From Aeromonas rivuli (GTDB lineage Bacteria; Pseudomonadota; Gammaproteobacteria; Enterobacterales; Aeromonadaceae), in contig NZ_CDBJ01000016.1 of NCBI RefSeq assembly GCF_000820045.1, forward strand, positions 57,423-121,422: a DNA stretch of 64,000 nt, in the 5' to 3' direction. Shown here one piece after another: positions 28,131 to 36,904 of the stretch. Under the pieces are notes generated by a model. The model was given only the letters and a program-made list of their open reading frames with translations, searched no databases and was not told the DNA's origin. The position numbers and the translations under genes were made by a program. Within the stretch, counting starts at the first letter, position 1, and every line of letters begins with the position of its first letter.

Positions 28131-28985
28131 TCACGCCACCATGGCGTCTTTCAGCTTCTTGAGTGCGTTCTTCTCAAGCTGACGGATCCGTTCGGCGGAA
28201 ACGCCATAGCTGTCGGCCAGTTCCTGCAGCGTGGTCTTGTTGTCATCATCCAGCCAGCGTGCACGAATGATGTGCTGACTACGCTCGTCCAGGGTCGCCA
28301 TGGCCGCACTCAGACGACGGGTGGCATGTTTGTCCCAGTTGTCGTTCTCTATGGTCGCGGCCAAGTCGGAGGACTTGTCTTCCAGATAGTGAACGGGGGC
28401 GAAGCCAGCTTCGTCATCTTCGTCACCGACCAGGTCAAACGCCTGATCGTAGTTGCTCATCCGCGCTTCCATCTCGGTCACGTCGCTGACCGAGACACCC
28501 AGCTCATCGGCGACAACCCGCGCCTCATCATGACTGAACCAGCCCAGACGCTTCTTGGATTTGCGCAGGTTGAAGAACAGCTTGCGCTGGGCCTTGGTGG
28601 TGGCCACCTTGACCATGCGCCAGTTACGCAGTACGTATTCGTGAATTTCGGCCTTGATCCAATGCACGGCGAAAGAGACCAGGCGCACACCGACGCTGGG
28701 GTCGAAGCGCTTGACCGCCTTCATCAGACCTATGTTGCCTTCCTGTACCAGGTCTGCCTGGGGCAGACCGTAGCCGGCATAACTCTTGGCAACGTGAACA
28801 ACAAAGCGCAGATGCGACATGACCAGCTGACGGGCAGCCTCGAGATCGCCACCCTGCTGCAACCGCATCGCCAGCTCACGCTCCTCTTCCGCGCTGAGCA
28901 CGGGGATAGCGTTAACGGCCTGGACATAACCTTCCAGACTGCCTTGGGGGATAAGGGCCATAGTGCGTTGCAATGAAGTTCCCAT
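28131..28985 (-). CDS. rpoH: Heat-shock sigma factor RpoH (sigma-32)
   Basis: 284 residues. Directs RNA polymerase to heat-shock promoters. Region 2 ([30 protein letters not shown] onward), the RpoH box [13 protein letters not shown] (about residues 132-144) that is specific to sigma-32, and the region 4 helix-turn-helix [20 protein letters not shown] are all intact. The start has AAGAGGTAAAAG upstream. It follows ftsYEX on the same strand as in E. coli, but a terminator about 150 bases upstream separates it from ftsX, so it has its own promoters. Confidence 0.98.
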   Translation of the reverse strand: MGTSLQRTMALIPQGSLEGYVQAVNAIPVLSAEEERELAMRLQQGGDLEAARQLVMSHLRFVVHVAKSYAGYGLPQADLVQEGNIGLMKAVKRFDPSVGVRLVSFAVHWIKAEIHEYVLRNWRMVKVATTKAQRKLFFNLRKSKKRLGWFSHDEARVVADELGVSVSDVTEMEARMSNYDQAFDLVGDEDDEAGFAPVHYLEDKSSDLAATIENDNWDKHATRRLSAAMATLDERSQHIIRARWLDDDNKTTLQELADSYGVSAERIRQLEKNALKKLKDAMVA

Positions 28986-29428
28986 CTTTTACCTCTTACT
29001 CTTCAGTCGCGCCAGTCTAGCATCCTCACCGAGGCTGTCTAGAAAGCGACGACTATTCTGCGGCCTGAATCAAGTACTGAACCAAGTCAGAACCCGACAC
29101 ATATTAGGAATGCGGGATGAATCAAAAATGAACAGCCAAAAAAAGGGGGTCACAGTGAAGGACCCCCGAAAAGTAGCATGCTAAGTCCATTGTTGCGGAG
29201 CTCGCAACCTTCACATGCTTGCCAAGTCTGACGAGCGGGGGTCTTACGCCACACCCGTATAAGTTCGATTTTAAGACTGCGTCACGTCAAAAAGGTTCCA
29301 CGGATCTTGAGAAGATCCTGGCGATCATTGACGTCCAGATTACTCGCTGAACGCCTCCTGTGCCAGAAAGGGTCACTTTTTTACTTGATCCAGCTCGCAA
29401 AATCCAGCGAGTTTTGTCTAAAAATGGG
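28986..29428 (-). other. ftsX-rpoH intergenic region with structured elements
   Basis: 443 bases without a supportable protein gene. On the minus strand it holds, in order from ftsX: a GGATCTT/AAGATCC hairpin (29302-29318), a two-tier stem-loop (29176-29217), a strong terminator (29138-29167), then about 150 bases that should contain rpoH promoters. Confidence 0.6.
29138..29217 (-). ncRNA. Candidate small RNA or leader with terminator, ftsX-rpoH intergenic
   Basis: On the minus strand an outer stem AGCATG/CATGCT encloses GTTGCG/CGCAAC with loop AGCTC. Ten bases later comes GGGGGTC/GACCCCC followed by seven T residues. Such a stem-loop plus Rho-independent terminator, separated from ftsX by over 200 bases, fits a small RNA or the processed 3' end of the ftsYEX message. 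The promoter is not identified, so the 5' end is uncertain. Confidence 0.4.
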
Positions 29429-30382
29429 TCAAGAAGGCTCGATATCACGAATGTGACGGTGGACCGAAAACCAGGAAGCGATGAGTCCAAGCAGTGCCCC
29501 GAGCAGTATCAGGTTGATACCGTCTACCCCGCCCATGCCGACCAGGCGGAAATGGCTGTTGTAGAGACCGGCCAGCTCCTTGACCACCCCCTCGCTCCAG
29601 ATCACCATCACCTCGGTCAGCCACCAGGCCAGCATGCCGCCGATGACGCCGTACCAGATGCCGGTATAGAGGAAGGGTCTGTGGATGAAGGCATCGGTCG
29701 CCCCCACCAGCTTGAGCACTTCGATCTCGGATCGCTGGTTGAGGATATTCAACCGCAAGGTGTTGCCGACGATGAGCAGCACGGCGGAGAGCAGCAGCAC
29801 CGCAATGCCGGTGATGGTGTGGCGCAGCAGGTTCATGATGCCCTGCAAGCGGGTCAGCCACTGCAAGTCCAGCTTGCCCTGTTCGATACCGGGTTCATTC
29901 TCCAGCTTGGCGAGCAGCTCGGCCGCCCCGTCCGGGTTCTGCCAGCGCGGATCCGGGATCACGCTCAAGACAGGTGGCAGCGGGTTGCTGTCCAGATAGT
30001 CGAGGGCATCGCCAAAGCCCGAGATCTCGCGAAACTCCTTGAGCGCCTCATCCCGGTTCATGTAGGTCACCGACTCCACCTCGGGGTAGAGCTGAATGCG
30101 CTGCTTGAGCTCCTGAATGTTCTGCTCCGGCAACTCTTTGCGCAGGTAGAGGGAGATCTGCGAGCTATTCTGCCAATTGCCCTCCACCAGCTCGGCATTC
30201 TTGAGCAGCACATGGAAGCAGGAGGGCAGCGCCAGGCTCACACCAAGCACGGCCAGGGTCATCAGGGAGGCGAGCGGGTTACGCCACAGCTCGCCCAGAC
30301 TCGCGAACGCCTGGCGCAGGTGATCGACCCAATACATGACGAAGCGGCGCAGCAGGGGCTGCTTGTGACGCACGATAGCCAT
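29429..30382 (-). CDS. ftsX: Cell division protein FtsX
   Basis: 317 residues, permease-like partner of FtsE. One transmembrane helix lies near residues 40-60 and three more in the C-terminal third, with a large periplasmic loop between (about 65-195) that recruits EnvC to activate septal amidases. Conserved cytoplasmic motif EIEVLKLVGATDAFIHRPFLY near residues 235-255. The start overlaps the ftsE stop (TGATG). Confidence 0.96.
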   Translation of the reverse strand: MAIVRHKQPLLRRFVMYWVDHLRQAFASLGELWRNPLASLMTLAVLGVSLALPSCFHVLLKNAELVEGNWQNSSQISLYLRKELPEQNIQELKQRIQLYPEVESVTYMNRDEALKEFREISGFGDALDYLDSNPLPPVLSVIPDPRWQNPDGAAELLAKLENEPGIEQGKLDLQWLTRLQGIMNLLRHTITGIAVLLLSAVLLIVGNTLRLNILNQRSEIEVLKLVGATDAFIHRPFLYTGIWYGVIGGMLAWWLTEVMVIWSEGVVKELAGLYNSHFRLVGMGGVDGINLILLGALLGLIASWFSVHRHIRDIEPS

Positions 30383-31050
30383 CAGTAATCCTCCTGCTGG
30401 GAGTGCATTCGTCCCGCCTTGAGCGTGAAGGTGCGATAACGCATGCGGGCGATGAGCCCGAGATCATGGGTGGCGATGAGCACAGAGACCCCGAAGCTGT
30501 TGAACTCCTCGAACAGGCGCATGATGTCCATGGAGAGTTGCGGATCCAGGTTGCCGGTCGGTTCATCGGCCAGCAGCAGCGGTGGTTTGTTGACGATGGC
30601 GCGAGCGATACCGACCCGTTGCTGCTCCCCTCCGGAGAGCATGCGCGGCTGGTAGCGCTCCTTGCCGAGCAGCCCCACCTTGTCCAGGGCCGCCGCGACC
30701 CGCTTGTTGATGTCCCCATGGCTGTAGCCATCGATCACCAGCGGCAGCGCCACGTTGTCGAACACGGTTCTGTCCATCAGCAGTCGGTGATCCTGGAAGA
30801 TCATGCCTATTTGACGGCGCACATAGGGGATCTGGCGGCGCTGGATCCGGCTCACATCCTCCCCATGAAAGAAGACGCGGCCATCTGTGGGCCGCTCCAT
30901 CACGCTGATGAGTTTGAGCAGGGTGCTCTTGCCTGCCCCGGAGTGACCGGTCAGAAAGCCCATCTCCCCCTTGCGCAGGTGAAAGTTCACCTTCTGCAGC
31001 GCCTGATGGCCACCGCTGTATACCTTGCTGACCTGATCAAAACGAATCAT
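30382..31050 (-). CDS. ftsE: Cell division ATP-binding protein FtsE
   Basis: 222 residues, ABC ATPase of the FtsEX complex. Walker [10 protein letters not shown] (about 36-44), signature LSGGEQQR (about 136-143) and Walker [13 protein letters not shown] (about 156-167) are all intact. It energises FtsX-controlled septal peptidoglycan hydrolysis. Lies 80 bases downstream of ftsY and overlaps ftsX by one base. Confidence 0.97.
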   Translation of the reverse strand: MIRFDQVSKVYSGGHQALQKVNFHLRKGEMGFLTGHSGAGKSTLLKLISVMERPTDGRVFFHGEDVSRIQRRQIPYVRRQIGMIFQDHRLLMDRTVFDNVALPLVIDGYSHGDINKRVAAALDKVGLLGKERYQPRMLSGGEQQRVGIARAIVNKPPLLLADEPTGNLDPQLSMDIMRLFEEFNSFGVSVLIATHDLGLIARMRYRTFTLKAGRMHSQQEDY

Positions 31051-31130
31051 CTCTGGCCCCTGAAGCTGAACGGGCCCCTTCTGCGGGGCACTGGAGAGAG
31101 CAAGAGGCCGCCCAAGGCGGCCCGGCTTGC

Positions 31131-32906
31131 TTATTCGTCGCGGCTAAACAGCGCCTCGATGAAGTCATTGGCAACGAAGGGACGCAGATCGTCTATCCCC
31201 TCACCCACCCCGATGAAACGGATGGGGATCTGGAACTTGTCCGCCACCGCGAAGATGACGCCACCCTTGGCGGTACCATCGAGCTTGGTGAGGGTGATAC
31301 CGGTCAAGCCCACCGCCTCTTTGAACAGCTTGGCCTGGCTCAGGGCGTTCTGGCCCGTGCCCGCGTCCAGGGTCAGCATGATCTCGTGAGGGGCCTCCTC
31401 GTCGAGCTTCTTCATGACCCGCACCACCTTCTTGAGCTCCTCCATCAGGTTGCTCTTGTTCTGCAAGCGACCGGCGGTGTCGGCGATCAACACATCGGCG
31501 CCACGGGAACGGGCGGCCTCGATGGCATCATAGATGACGGAGGCAGAGTCGGCGCCGGTATGCTGGGCGATGACCGGCAGGTTGTTGCGCTGGCCCCACA
31601 CCTGCAACTGCTCGACGGCGGCGGCACGGAAGGTATCACCGGCGGCCAGCATGACGCTCTTGCCCTCGGCTTGCAGCTGCTTGGCAAGCTTGCCGATGGT
31701 GGTGGTCTTGCCCACCCCATTCACGCCCACCATGAGGATCACATAAGGCTTCTTGCTGGTATCGATCACCAGGGGCTGCTCGACCTTGGCCAGCATCTCG
31801 CCCATGTCCTGTTTGAGCAGGCCATAGAGGGCTTCGCCATCCTTGAGCTGCTTGCGGCTGGCGTGCTGGGTCAGGCTGTTGATGATGCGGGTGGTGGTAT
31901 CGACCCCGAGATCCGCGGTAAGCAACTGGGTCTCCAGCTCCTCGAACAGCTCATCATCAATCTGCTTGCCACTGAACAGGCTGAAGAAACCAGAGCCTAT
32001 GTTCTCCCTGGTACGTACCAGGCTGCGCTTGAGACGGGCAAAGAAGCCCTCCCGCTGCGGCTTGGCCTGAGTATCATCGGCCACATCCGCCGCCAGAGGG
32101 AGCGCGGCCAGGGCGGCGGCCTCCTGCTCGGCGGCAACGCGAGCGGCCTCCTGCTCGGCAGCAACGCGAGCCGCTTCCTGCTCGGCGGCAACGCGAGCCG
32201 CTTCCTGCTCGGCGGCAACGCGGGCAGCTTCCTGCTCGGCGGCAATGCGAGCCGCTTCCTGTTCGGCGGCAACGCGAGCGGCCTCCTGCTCGGCGGCAAC
32301 CCGAGCTGCCTCCTGCTCGGCGGCAACGCGAGCGGCCTCCTGCTCGGCGGCAACGCGAGCGGCCTCCTGCTCGGCAGCAACGCGAGCGACTTCCTGCTCG
32401 GCGGCAACGCGGGCAGCTTCCTGCTCGGCGGCAATGCGAGCAGCCTCCTGCTCGGCGGCAACGCGGGCAGCTTCCTGCTCGGCGGCAACGCGAGCGACTT
32501 CCTGCTCGGCGGCAATGCGGGCAGCTTCCTGCCCGGCGGCAACGCGAGCAGCCTCCTGCTCGACGGCAACGCGGGCAGCTTCCTGCTCGGCGGCAACCTT
32601 GGCCGCGTCTTCCTCCGGGCTCAGCAGCTCAGGATTGACGATGACGGGCTCCAGGGAGCTGGCGCACTCTTCGATCACCAGGGGCGCAGTGTTGAGATCC
32701 TCAGCCAAAGGATCGAGCAGGGGGTCTGCGTGCGGCAGGGAAGTCTCGCCGGACTCAGCGGAGATGACGTCGGTCGATGGGGAAGAAGTGGCGCTGGCGC
32801 CATTTTGGGTGCTGACAGTCTCGGATTGGGGTGTCTGTGGTTGGACAACCTCAGCCTCTTCTTTCTTGCGGCCGAACCCCAGCCAGGAAAACAAACCTTT
32901 TGCCAT
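31131..32906 (-). CDS. ftsY: Signal recognition particle receptor FtsY
   Basis: 591 residues. The C-terminal NG GTPase domain (about 290-591) has VGVNGVGKTTTIGKLA, DTAGR, and TKLDGTAKGG, and binds SRP-ribosome complexes at the membrane. The N-terminal acidic A domain is greatly extended by about 18 tandem copies of a nine-residue unit (VAAEQEAAR and variants) between about residues 102 and 265. This makes the protein about 100 residues longer than E. coli FtsY (497). The repeats predict a continuous charged helix. First gene of ftsYEX. Confidence 0.97.
   Translation of the reverse strand: MAKGLFSWLGFGRKKEEAEVVQPQTPQSETVSTQNGASATSSPSTDVISAESGETSLPHADPLLDPLAEDLNTAPLVIEECASSLEPVIVNPELLSPEEDAAKVAAEQEAARVAVEQEAARVAAGQEAARIAAEQEVARVAAEQEAARVAAEQEAARIAAEQEAARVAAEQEVARVAAEQEAARVAAEQEAARVAAEQEAARVAAEQEAARVAAEQEAARIAAEQEAARVAAEQEAARVAAEQEAARVAAEQEAARVAAEQEAAALAALPLAADVADDTQAKPQREGFFARLKRSLVRTRENIGSGFFSLFSGKQIDDELFEELETQLLTADLGVDTTTRIINSLTQHASRKQLKDGEALYGLLKQDMGEMLAKVEQPLVIDTSKKPYVILMVGVNGVGKTTTIGKLAKQLQAEGKSVMLAAGDTFRAAAVEQLQVWGQRNNLPVIAQHTGADSASVIYDAIEAARSRGADVLIADTAGRLQNKSNLMEELKKVVRVMKKLDEEAPHEIMLTLDAGTGQNALSQAKLFKEAVGLTGITLTKLDGTAKGGVIFAVADKFQIPIRFIGVGEGIDDLRPFVANDFIEALFSRDE
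32110..32598 (-). repeat. 27-bp tandem repeat tract within ftsY
   Basis: About 18 in-frame units of 27 bases coding VAAEQEAAR, with Val/Ile, Ala/Val and Glu/Gly substitutions. Many neighbouring units are nearly identical at DNA level, which indicates recent expansion or contraction by slippage or recombination. Confidence 0.9.
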
Positions 32907-33018
32907 TTTTAAAAATACTCACTTCGTTGGCTGACTGCTAAGATAGCCGTCCCTCGGTGGGTCGGCATAAAAATGAACCGCCTTATACTATCACTTTATT
33001 TTCTGACGACGAAACGCG

Positions 33019-33645
33019 ATGCCCAGAGTGAAATCCAGTCAAAACAGCCCGGCCCAGCGCCCGGGAGCCAAGGGTAAATCCGGCTTTGTCCGTATCATCA
33101 GTGGCCAATGGCGTGGTCGCAAGCTGCCGGTGCAGGATGTGGAGGGACTCAGACCCACCACGGACAGAGTCAAGGAGACCATCTTCAACTGGTTGGCCGC
33201 CCATGTCCGCGGCAGCCGCTGTCTCGACCTGTTCGCCGGTAGCGGGGGGCTGGGCCTGGAGGCGCTGTCGCGCTACGCCGAGCAGGTCACGCTGGTCGAG
33301 ATGGACAAGGGCGCCGCCGATCAACTCAAGAAGAACCTGGCGGCGCTGGGCAGCAGCCAGGGTGCGGTGATCCAGTCCGACGCCATCCACTGGCTGCAAG
33401 GCCCCGTCACCCCTTTCAATCTGGTGTTTCTCGATCCGCCCTTTCGCCGTGAGCTGCTGCCGCAAGTGTGCGAGCTGCTGGAGCAACGGGGTTGGCTGGC
33501 AGCGGGTGCGCTCATCTATCTGGAGCGGGAGAAGGAGTTCGACGATCTGGTGCTGCCCGGCAACTGGCAATGTCTCAAGGACAAGCAGGCCGGTCAGGTC
33601 TGCTATCAGCTCTATGCAAGGAGCACCCCGGAGGCCTCTGCCTAA
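33019..33645 (+). CDS. rsmD: 16S rRNA (guanine-966-N2)-methyltransferase RsmD
   Basis: 208 residues, SAM-dependent methyltransferase that modifies G966 of 16S rRNA. It has GQWRGRKL and PTTDRVKETIFNWL near the N terminus, the SAM motif CLDLFAGSGGLGLEALSR (about 70-87), and the catalytic motif LDPPF (about 139-143). The basic N-terminal extension is usual. Divergent from ftsY, as in other gammaproteobacteria. Confidence 0.96.
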   Translation: MPRVKSSQNSPAQRPGAKGKSGFVRIISGQWRGRKLPVQDVEGLRPTTDRVKETIFNWLAAHVRGSRCLDLFAGSGGLGLEALSRYAEQVTLVEMDKGAADQLKKNLAALGSSQGAVIQSDAIHWLQGPVTPFNLVFLDPPFRRELLPQVCELLEQRGWLAAGALIYLEREKEFDDLVLPGNWQCLKDKQAGQVCYQLYARSTPEASA

Positions 33646-33741
33646 ACGGTGTCTCATTGACGCGAGTGACTATGGTTGAACCACTGGGCCGCCTCTGCGT
33701 AAGATCTGTTCGATATTGGTGCTATTCAAGGGAGTTATACG

Positions 33742-34041
33742 ATGGGACGTCTGCTTAATCTGCTGGCCATGGGCCTCACCCTCTTCTTCTGGTTTGGAGT
33801 CATCGTCAGTCTGGTGGTGACCCTGCCCGGCAAGCTGAGCAGCTTCTTGCCCATCTGCGGCGTCATAGTGGCGCTGATGCACTGGGTACAGGCCAGCATG
33901 ATCCGCGCCGCCTGCAAGCCCCACTTCTTCGTGACCAACAGTGAATTTGTGCAGGTGCTGATCTTCGGCGTCTTCGGCATGCGCGACATCCGCGCCCGGC
34001 TCAAGGCCATTGTGGAGGCGGGCAGCAAACCGCAGTCATAA
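33742..34041 (+). CDS. yhhL: DUF1145 family membrane protein (YhhL-like)
   Basis: 99 residues with two or three transmembrane helices (about 3-28, 35-55 and possibly 70-82) and the conserved FFVTNSEFVQVLIFGVFGM stretch. It matches the DUF1145 family of unknown function, found next to rsmD in E. coli (yhhL). GGGAG lies before the ATG. It has its own 96-base upstream gap but is probably cotranscribed with rsmD. Confidence 0.85.
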   Translation: MGRLLNLLAMGLTLFFWFGVIVSLVVTLPGKLSSFLPICGVIVALMHWVQASMIRAACKPHFFVTNSEFVQVLIFGVFGMRDIRARLKAIVEAGSKPQS

Positions 34042-34076
34042 AAAAACCGGGTTGCCCCGGTCATCAATCTTGTCTG

Positions 34077-34107
34077 GAAGGCCTGCTTGTCAGGCCTTCT
34101 CTTTTTT
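34077..34107 (+). terminator. Terminator after yhhL, overlapping the yijD stop
   Basis: GAAGGCCTG / CAGGCCTTC hairpin followed by CTTTTTT on the plus strand. The convergent yijD gene ends inside it. Confidence 0.82.
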
Positions 34108-34455
34108 ACCGACGCTGAGGCCCAGCTTGATGGAGAGCGCGGCCAGCAACAGCAGCATCATGATCAGCGAGAAGAAGTTGCTGCCAAGCTCGGGGTACTG
34201 CACTTTTTGCAGCGCCGCATGACCAAAACCGCCGATAAAGAAGCTGAGCCAGACGCAGACCGGCGTATTGCCTTCCATGGGTTCGCTCACATAGCAGCGA
34301 TAGAGCTGATGGGCCGCCAGCAGGAAGGCGATGATGGGGAAGAAGGAGAAGGGCACGGGATCCGATACCAGCACAGCGAGGCTGGCGTCACCACAGATGC
34401 CGACCAGAAGGGCCAGCAGCAGGGGGCGTTTGGGAATGGTGTTGATGTCATGCAT
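34090..34455 (-). CDS. yijD: YijD family inner-membrane protein (DUF1422)
   Basis: 121 residues, four predicted transmembrane helices with a Lys-rich C terminus (GKKEKA). Family of unknown function whose gene accompanies fabR in E. coli, as here. The ATG at 34455 has AGGAG nine bases upstream; the open frame continues upstream into fabR but without similarity. It begins 32 bases after the fabR stop, so the two are cotranscribed. Confidence 0.87.
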   Translation of the reverse strand: MHDINTIPKRPLLLALLVGICGDASLAVLVSDPVPFSFFPIIAFLLAAHQLYRCYVSEPMEGNTPVCVWLSFFIGGFGHAALQKVQYPELGSNFFSLIMMLLLLAALSIKLGLSVGKKEKA

Positions 34456-34487
34456 GGGGAAACTCCTGTTGGCTCCTGACGGTTGAC

Positions 34488-35108
34488 TCAAGACATGGCC
34501 TCGCGGCGGCGCTGATGCTGTAGCTCGGCGCCCATGGCGATCATCCGCAGCTGGCGCACGGTGCGATCGGCCAGGGCCCGGCACTCTTCACTGCTCATAT
34601 CCAACGCATCGGCACCGGCGCTGAAGACGATGGTCACCATGGCCTCGGCCTGGATATAGGCCTCCTCCCGTGGCGCCCCCGACGTGGCTTCCAGATAGTC
34701 GGTCAGCTCGGCGATGAAGTGCTGTATCTCCCGGGCGACCGCCTGACGAAAGGCAGCCGACGTGCCGGAGCGCTCGCGCAGCAGCAATCGGAAGATATTG
34801 GGATTGTTTTCGACAAATTCCATGAAGGTCGAGACAGAGGTGATGATCACGCCACCGCCACCGGCGATCCGTTGTCGCGCCTGACGCATCAGCTGGCGCA
34901 GGGTCAAGCCCCCCTCATCGACCAGGGTCAGCCCCAGCTCTTCCATGTCACGGAAGTGACGATAGAAGGAGGTTGGCGCTATGCCTGCCTCCCGCGCGAC
35001 TTCTCGCAGACTCAGGTTGGAGAAGCTGCGGTTGGCACACAGCTGGCTGAACGCAGCGTCGATCAGCGTACGCCGGGTCTTTTCTTTTTGCTCTGCGCGA
35101 ATACCCAC
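34488..35108 (-). CDS. fabR: HTH-type repressor of unsaturated fatty acid synthesis FabR
   Basis: 206 residues, TetR family. The helix-turn-helix [19 protein letters not shown] (about residues 34-52) is followed by the FabR hallmark [20 protein letters not shown]. In E. coli FabR senses the ratio of unsaturated to saturated acyl chains and represses fabA and fabB. I use the GTG at 35108 (reading [15 protein letters not shown]), because it aligns with the E. coli N terminus and has AGGTGA upstream; a GTG at 35120 would add four residues. Divergent from a fatty acid desaturase, a likely target. Confidence 0.95.
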   Translation of the reverse strand: MGIRAEQKEKTRRTLIDAAFSQLCANRSFSNLSLREVAREAGIAPTSFYRHFRDMEELGLTLVDEGGLTLRQLMRQARQRIAGGGGVIITSVSTFMEFVENNPNIFRLLLRERSGTSAAFRQAVAREIQHFIAELTDYLEATSGAPREEAYIQAEAMVTIVFSAGADALDMSSEECRALADRTVRQLRMIAMGAELQHQRRREAMS

Positions 35109-35210
35109 GAAAACAGTCACCTTCCACGTATCGAGGCCAAATGATAACCCGAAGGCGGGTCAGGCTGTCACTTTTTTACCATTGACCCGCCGCCGGGTTG
35201 CACAGAGAAT

Positions 35211-35228
35211 AGCGCACAGCTGTTAGCT
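35211..35228. promoter_or_regulatory. Candidate FabR operator upstream of the desaturase gene
   Basis: AGCGCACAGCTGTTAGCT is a dyad (AGC...CAGCTG...GCT) 16 bases before the desaturase start. Its AGCG-ACA...TGTT-GCT spacing resembles the operators of fabA and fabB in E. coli. Proposed from position and symmetry only. Confidence 0.4.
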
Positions 35229-35244
35229 GAAAAGGACACTCCGA

Positions 35245-36363
35245 ATGGAACGCCCACCCATTATCATCTCCAACACCCTGCTGTTTGCCCTGACCGGGCT
35301 GACGGCTCTGATTGCCGTGCCCTGGTACGGTCTGACCCATGGCTTCGATAGCTGGCAATGGGCCAGCTTCCTGGTGCTGTTTTGCTATTGCGGCATCTCA
35401 ATTACCGCGGGCTATCACAGACTCTGGTCCCACAAGACCTACAAGGCGCACCCGGCGCTGCAGTGGCTGTTCGCCATCGGCGGCGCCCTCGCCCTGCAGA
35501 ACTCGGCCCTGCACTGGTCCTCGGATCACCGCCGCCATCACCGCAACGTAGATGACGATCATCAGGATCCCTACTCCGCCAGCCGCGGCTTCTGGTACTC
35601 CCACATCGGCTGGATGCTGCGGGAATACCAGGGGGATCGCTATCACGACTACAGCAATGTGCGGGATCTGCAGAACAACCCCGTCGTTGCCTGGCAGCAC
35701 AAACACTATCTGGCGCTGACCCTGGCCACCAACATCTGCATCCCGCTGCTGCTGGGGCTTATCCATGGCGATCTGCTCGGCATGCTGTTGCTGGCCGGGG
35801 TGCTGCGCATGGTGATGACCCACCACACCACCTTCTTCATCAACTCCCTGGCCCACATCTGGGGCAGCCAGCCGTTCACGGATCGCAACAGCGCCCGCGA
35901 CAACGGCATCCTCGCCTTCTTCACCTTCGGTGAGGGCTATCACAACTACCACCACCTGTTCGAGAACGACTACCGCAACGGCATCCACTGGTGGCAGTTC
36001 GATCCGACCAAATGGTTGATCCGCTGCTCCGCCTGGCTGGGGCTGGCCAGGGATCTGCGTACCTGCCCGGAGGAGCGCATCGAGCAGGCACGGCTGCAGA
36101 TGCAGCTCAAACGCGCCCATGCCAAGCTGCAAAAACGCGACGACATGGAGATGTGGCAGACGCTGCTGCAGGAGGAGTACGACAAGCTGAGCCAGCAGTT
36201 GCAGCACTACTACGCCAGCCGCAAGCGCCTGCTCGAAGAGCGTAAACGCAAGGCTCTGGCCCGCTACGATGCCCTCAAGCTGCAGCTCGAATACCGCAGC
36301 CTCAAGGGCGGTTTCCGGGTCAGTCGCCGCAACTGGAATCGCCTGCTGGCCAACCTGGCCTGA
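35245..36363 (+). CDS. Acyl-CoA/acyl-lipid delta-9-type fatty acid desaturase
   Basis: 372 residues, integral membrane di-iron desaturase. The three histidine boxes are intact: HRLWSH (about 57-62), HRRHH (about 94-98) and HNYHH (about 231-235). Four hydrophobic segments place the boxes on the cytoplasmic face. The C-terminal 100 residues are an unusual charged, Gln/Arg/Leu-rich helical extension (coiled-coil-like, for example QLKRAHAKLQKRDDME). It introduces a double bond in saturated chains aerobically; head-group specificity is unknown. Divergent from fabR, which probably represses it. Confidence 0.92.
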   Translation: MERPPIIISNTLLFALTGLTALIAVPWYGLTHGFDSWQWASFLVLFCYCGISITAGYHRLWSHKTYKAHPALQWLFAIGGALALQNSALHWSSDHRRHHRNVDDDHQDPYSASRGFWYSHIGWMLREYQGDRYHDYSNVRDLQNNPVVAWQHKHYLALTLATNICIPLLLGLIHGDLLGMLLLAGVLRMVMTHHTTFFINSLAHIWGSQPFTDRNSARDNGILAFFTFGEGYHNYHHLFENDYRNGIHWWQFDPTKWLIRCSAWLGLARDLRTCPEERIEQARLQMQLKRAHAKLQKRDDMEMWQTLLQEEYDKLSQQLQHYYASRKRLLEERKRKALARYDALKLQLEYRSLKGGFRVSRRNWNRLLANLA

Positions 36364-36904
36364 GCGCGCAATCGACAATAAAAAGAGCAGGCCCCAACAC
36401 GGGGCCTGCTCTTTTTCATGGCATGGATGACTGCCGGGCAGCCTGCCCCCAGCTATCGACGAGAGGCTCAGCTCGGGCCAATGGCCAACGGTGGCGGGAA
36501 AATCCCATAAAAAATGGGGCGACATCTGCATGTCACCCCCTCGCAAATAGCATGTTCCATATTGGAATCCAATTCATCAATCACGCACCTGACTCCCGGG
36601 TTTCCGCTCCCTCGAGACGAGTGCCCACAGGAGCGATCCCATGGGTTGAATTGACGTTTCTTCTTCCACAACCCGGCGAACCGGGCTGTTTGTCCTTGCG
36701 ATTGAAATCTTACTCAGTTCGTCATCGAAAAAACGTTTCGCCAGCATCCCGCCCCCCCGCATGTCCCCACACTCATCCGCTCCATGTTTTTATTTATGTT
36801 TAAAAACAGATGGTTGAAATCTAGCCTATGGCGTTATTGCTGCCTGCCTCGCCAAATGGCTTACAAGGCTTTGCGAGATCTCGCACAAGGGAGGGGCGAA
36901 AGCG
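36364..36904. other. Intergenic region between desaturase and phospholipase-D-like gene
   Basis: About 540 bases. Apart from the desaturase terminator at 36380-36416, I see no supportable gene. The part 36540-36830 is less GC-rich than its surroundings and has only short unsupported open frames. Confidence 0.55.
36380..36416 (+). terminator. Terminator after the desaturase gene
   Basis: AAAAAGAGCAGGCCCC / GGGGCCTGCTCTTTTT, a long perfect stem with a T5 run. Confidence 0.9.

Noticed and set aside
32110..32598. 27-bp periodic repeats as CRISPR
   Set aside because: No spacers; the repeats are contiguous and in frame within ftsY.
31386..32912. 508-codon plus-strand frame opposite ftsY with repeated LLLGGNAS units
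   Set aside because: The repeats are the reverse of the ftsY VAAEQEAAR tract; not an independent repeat protein.
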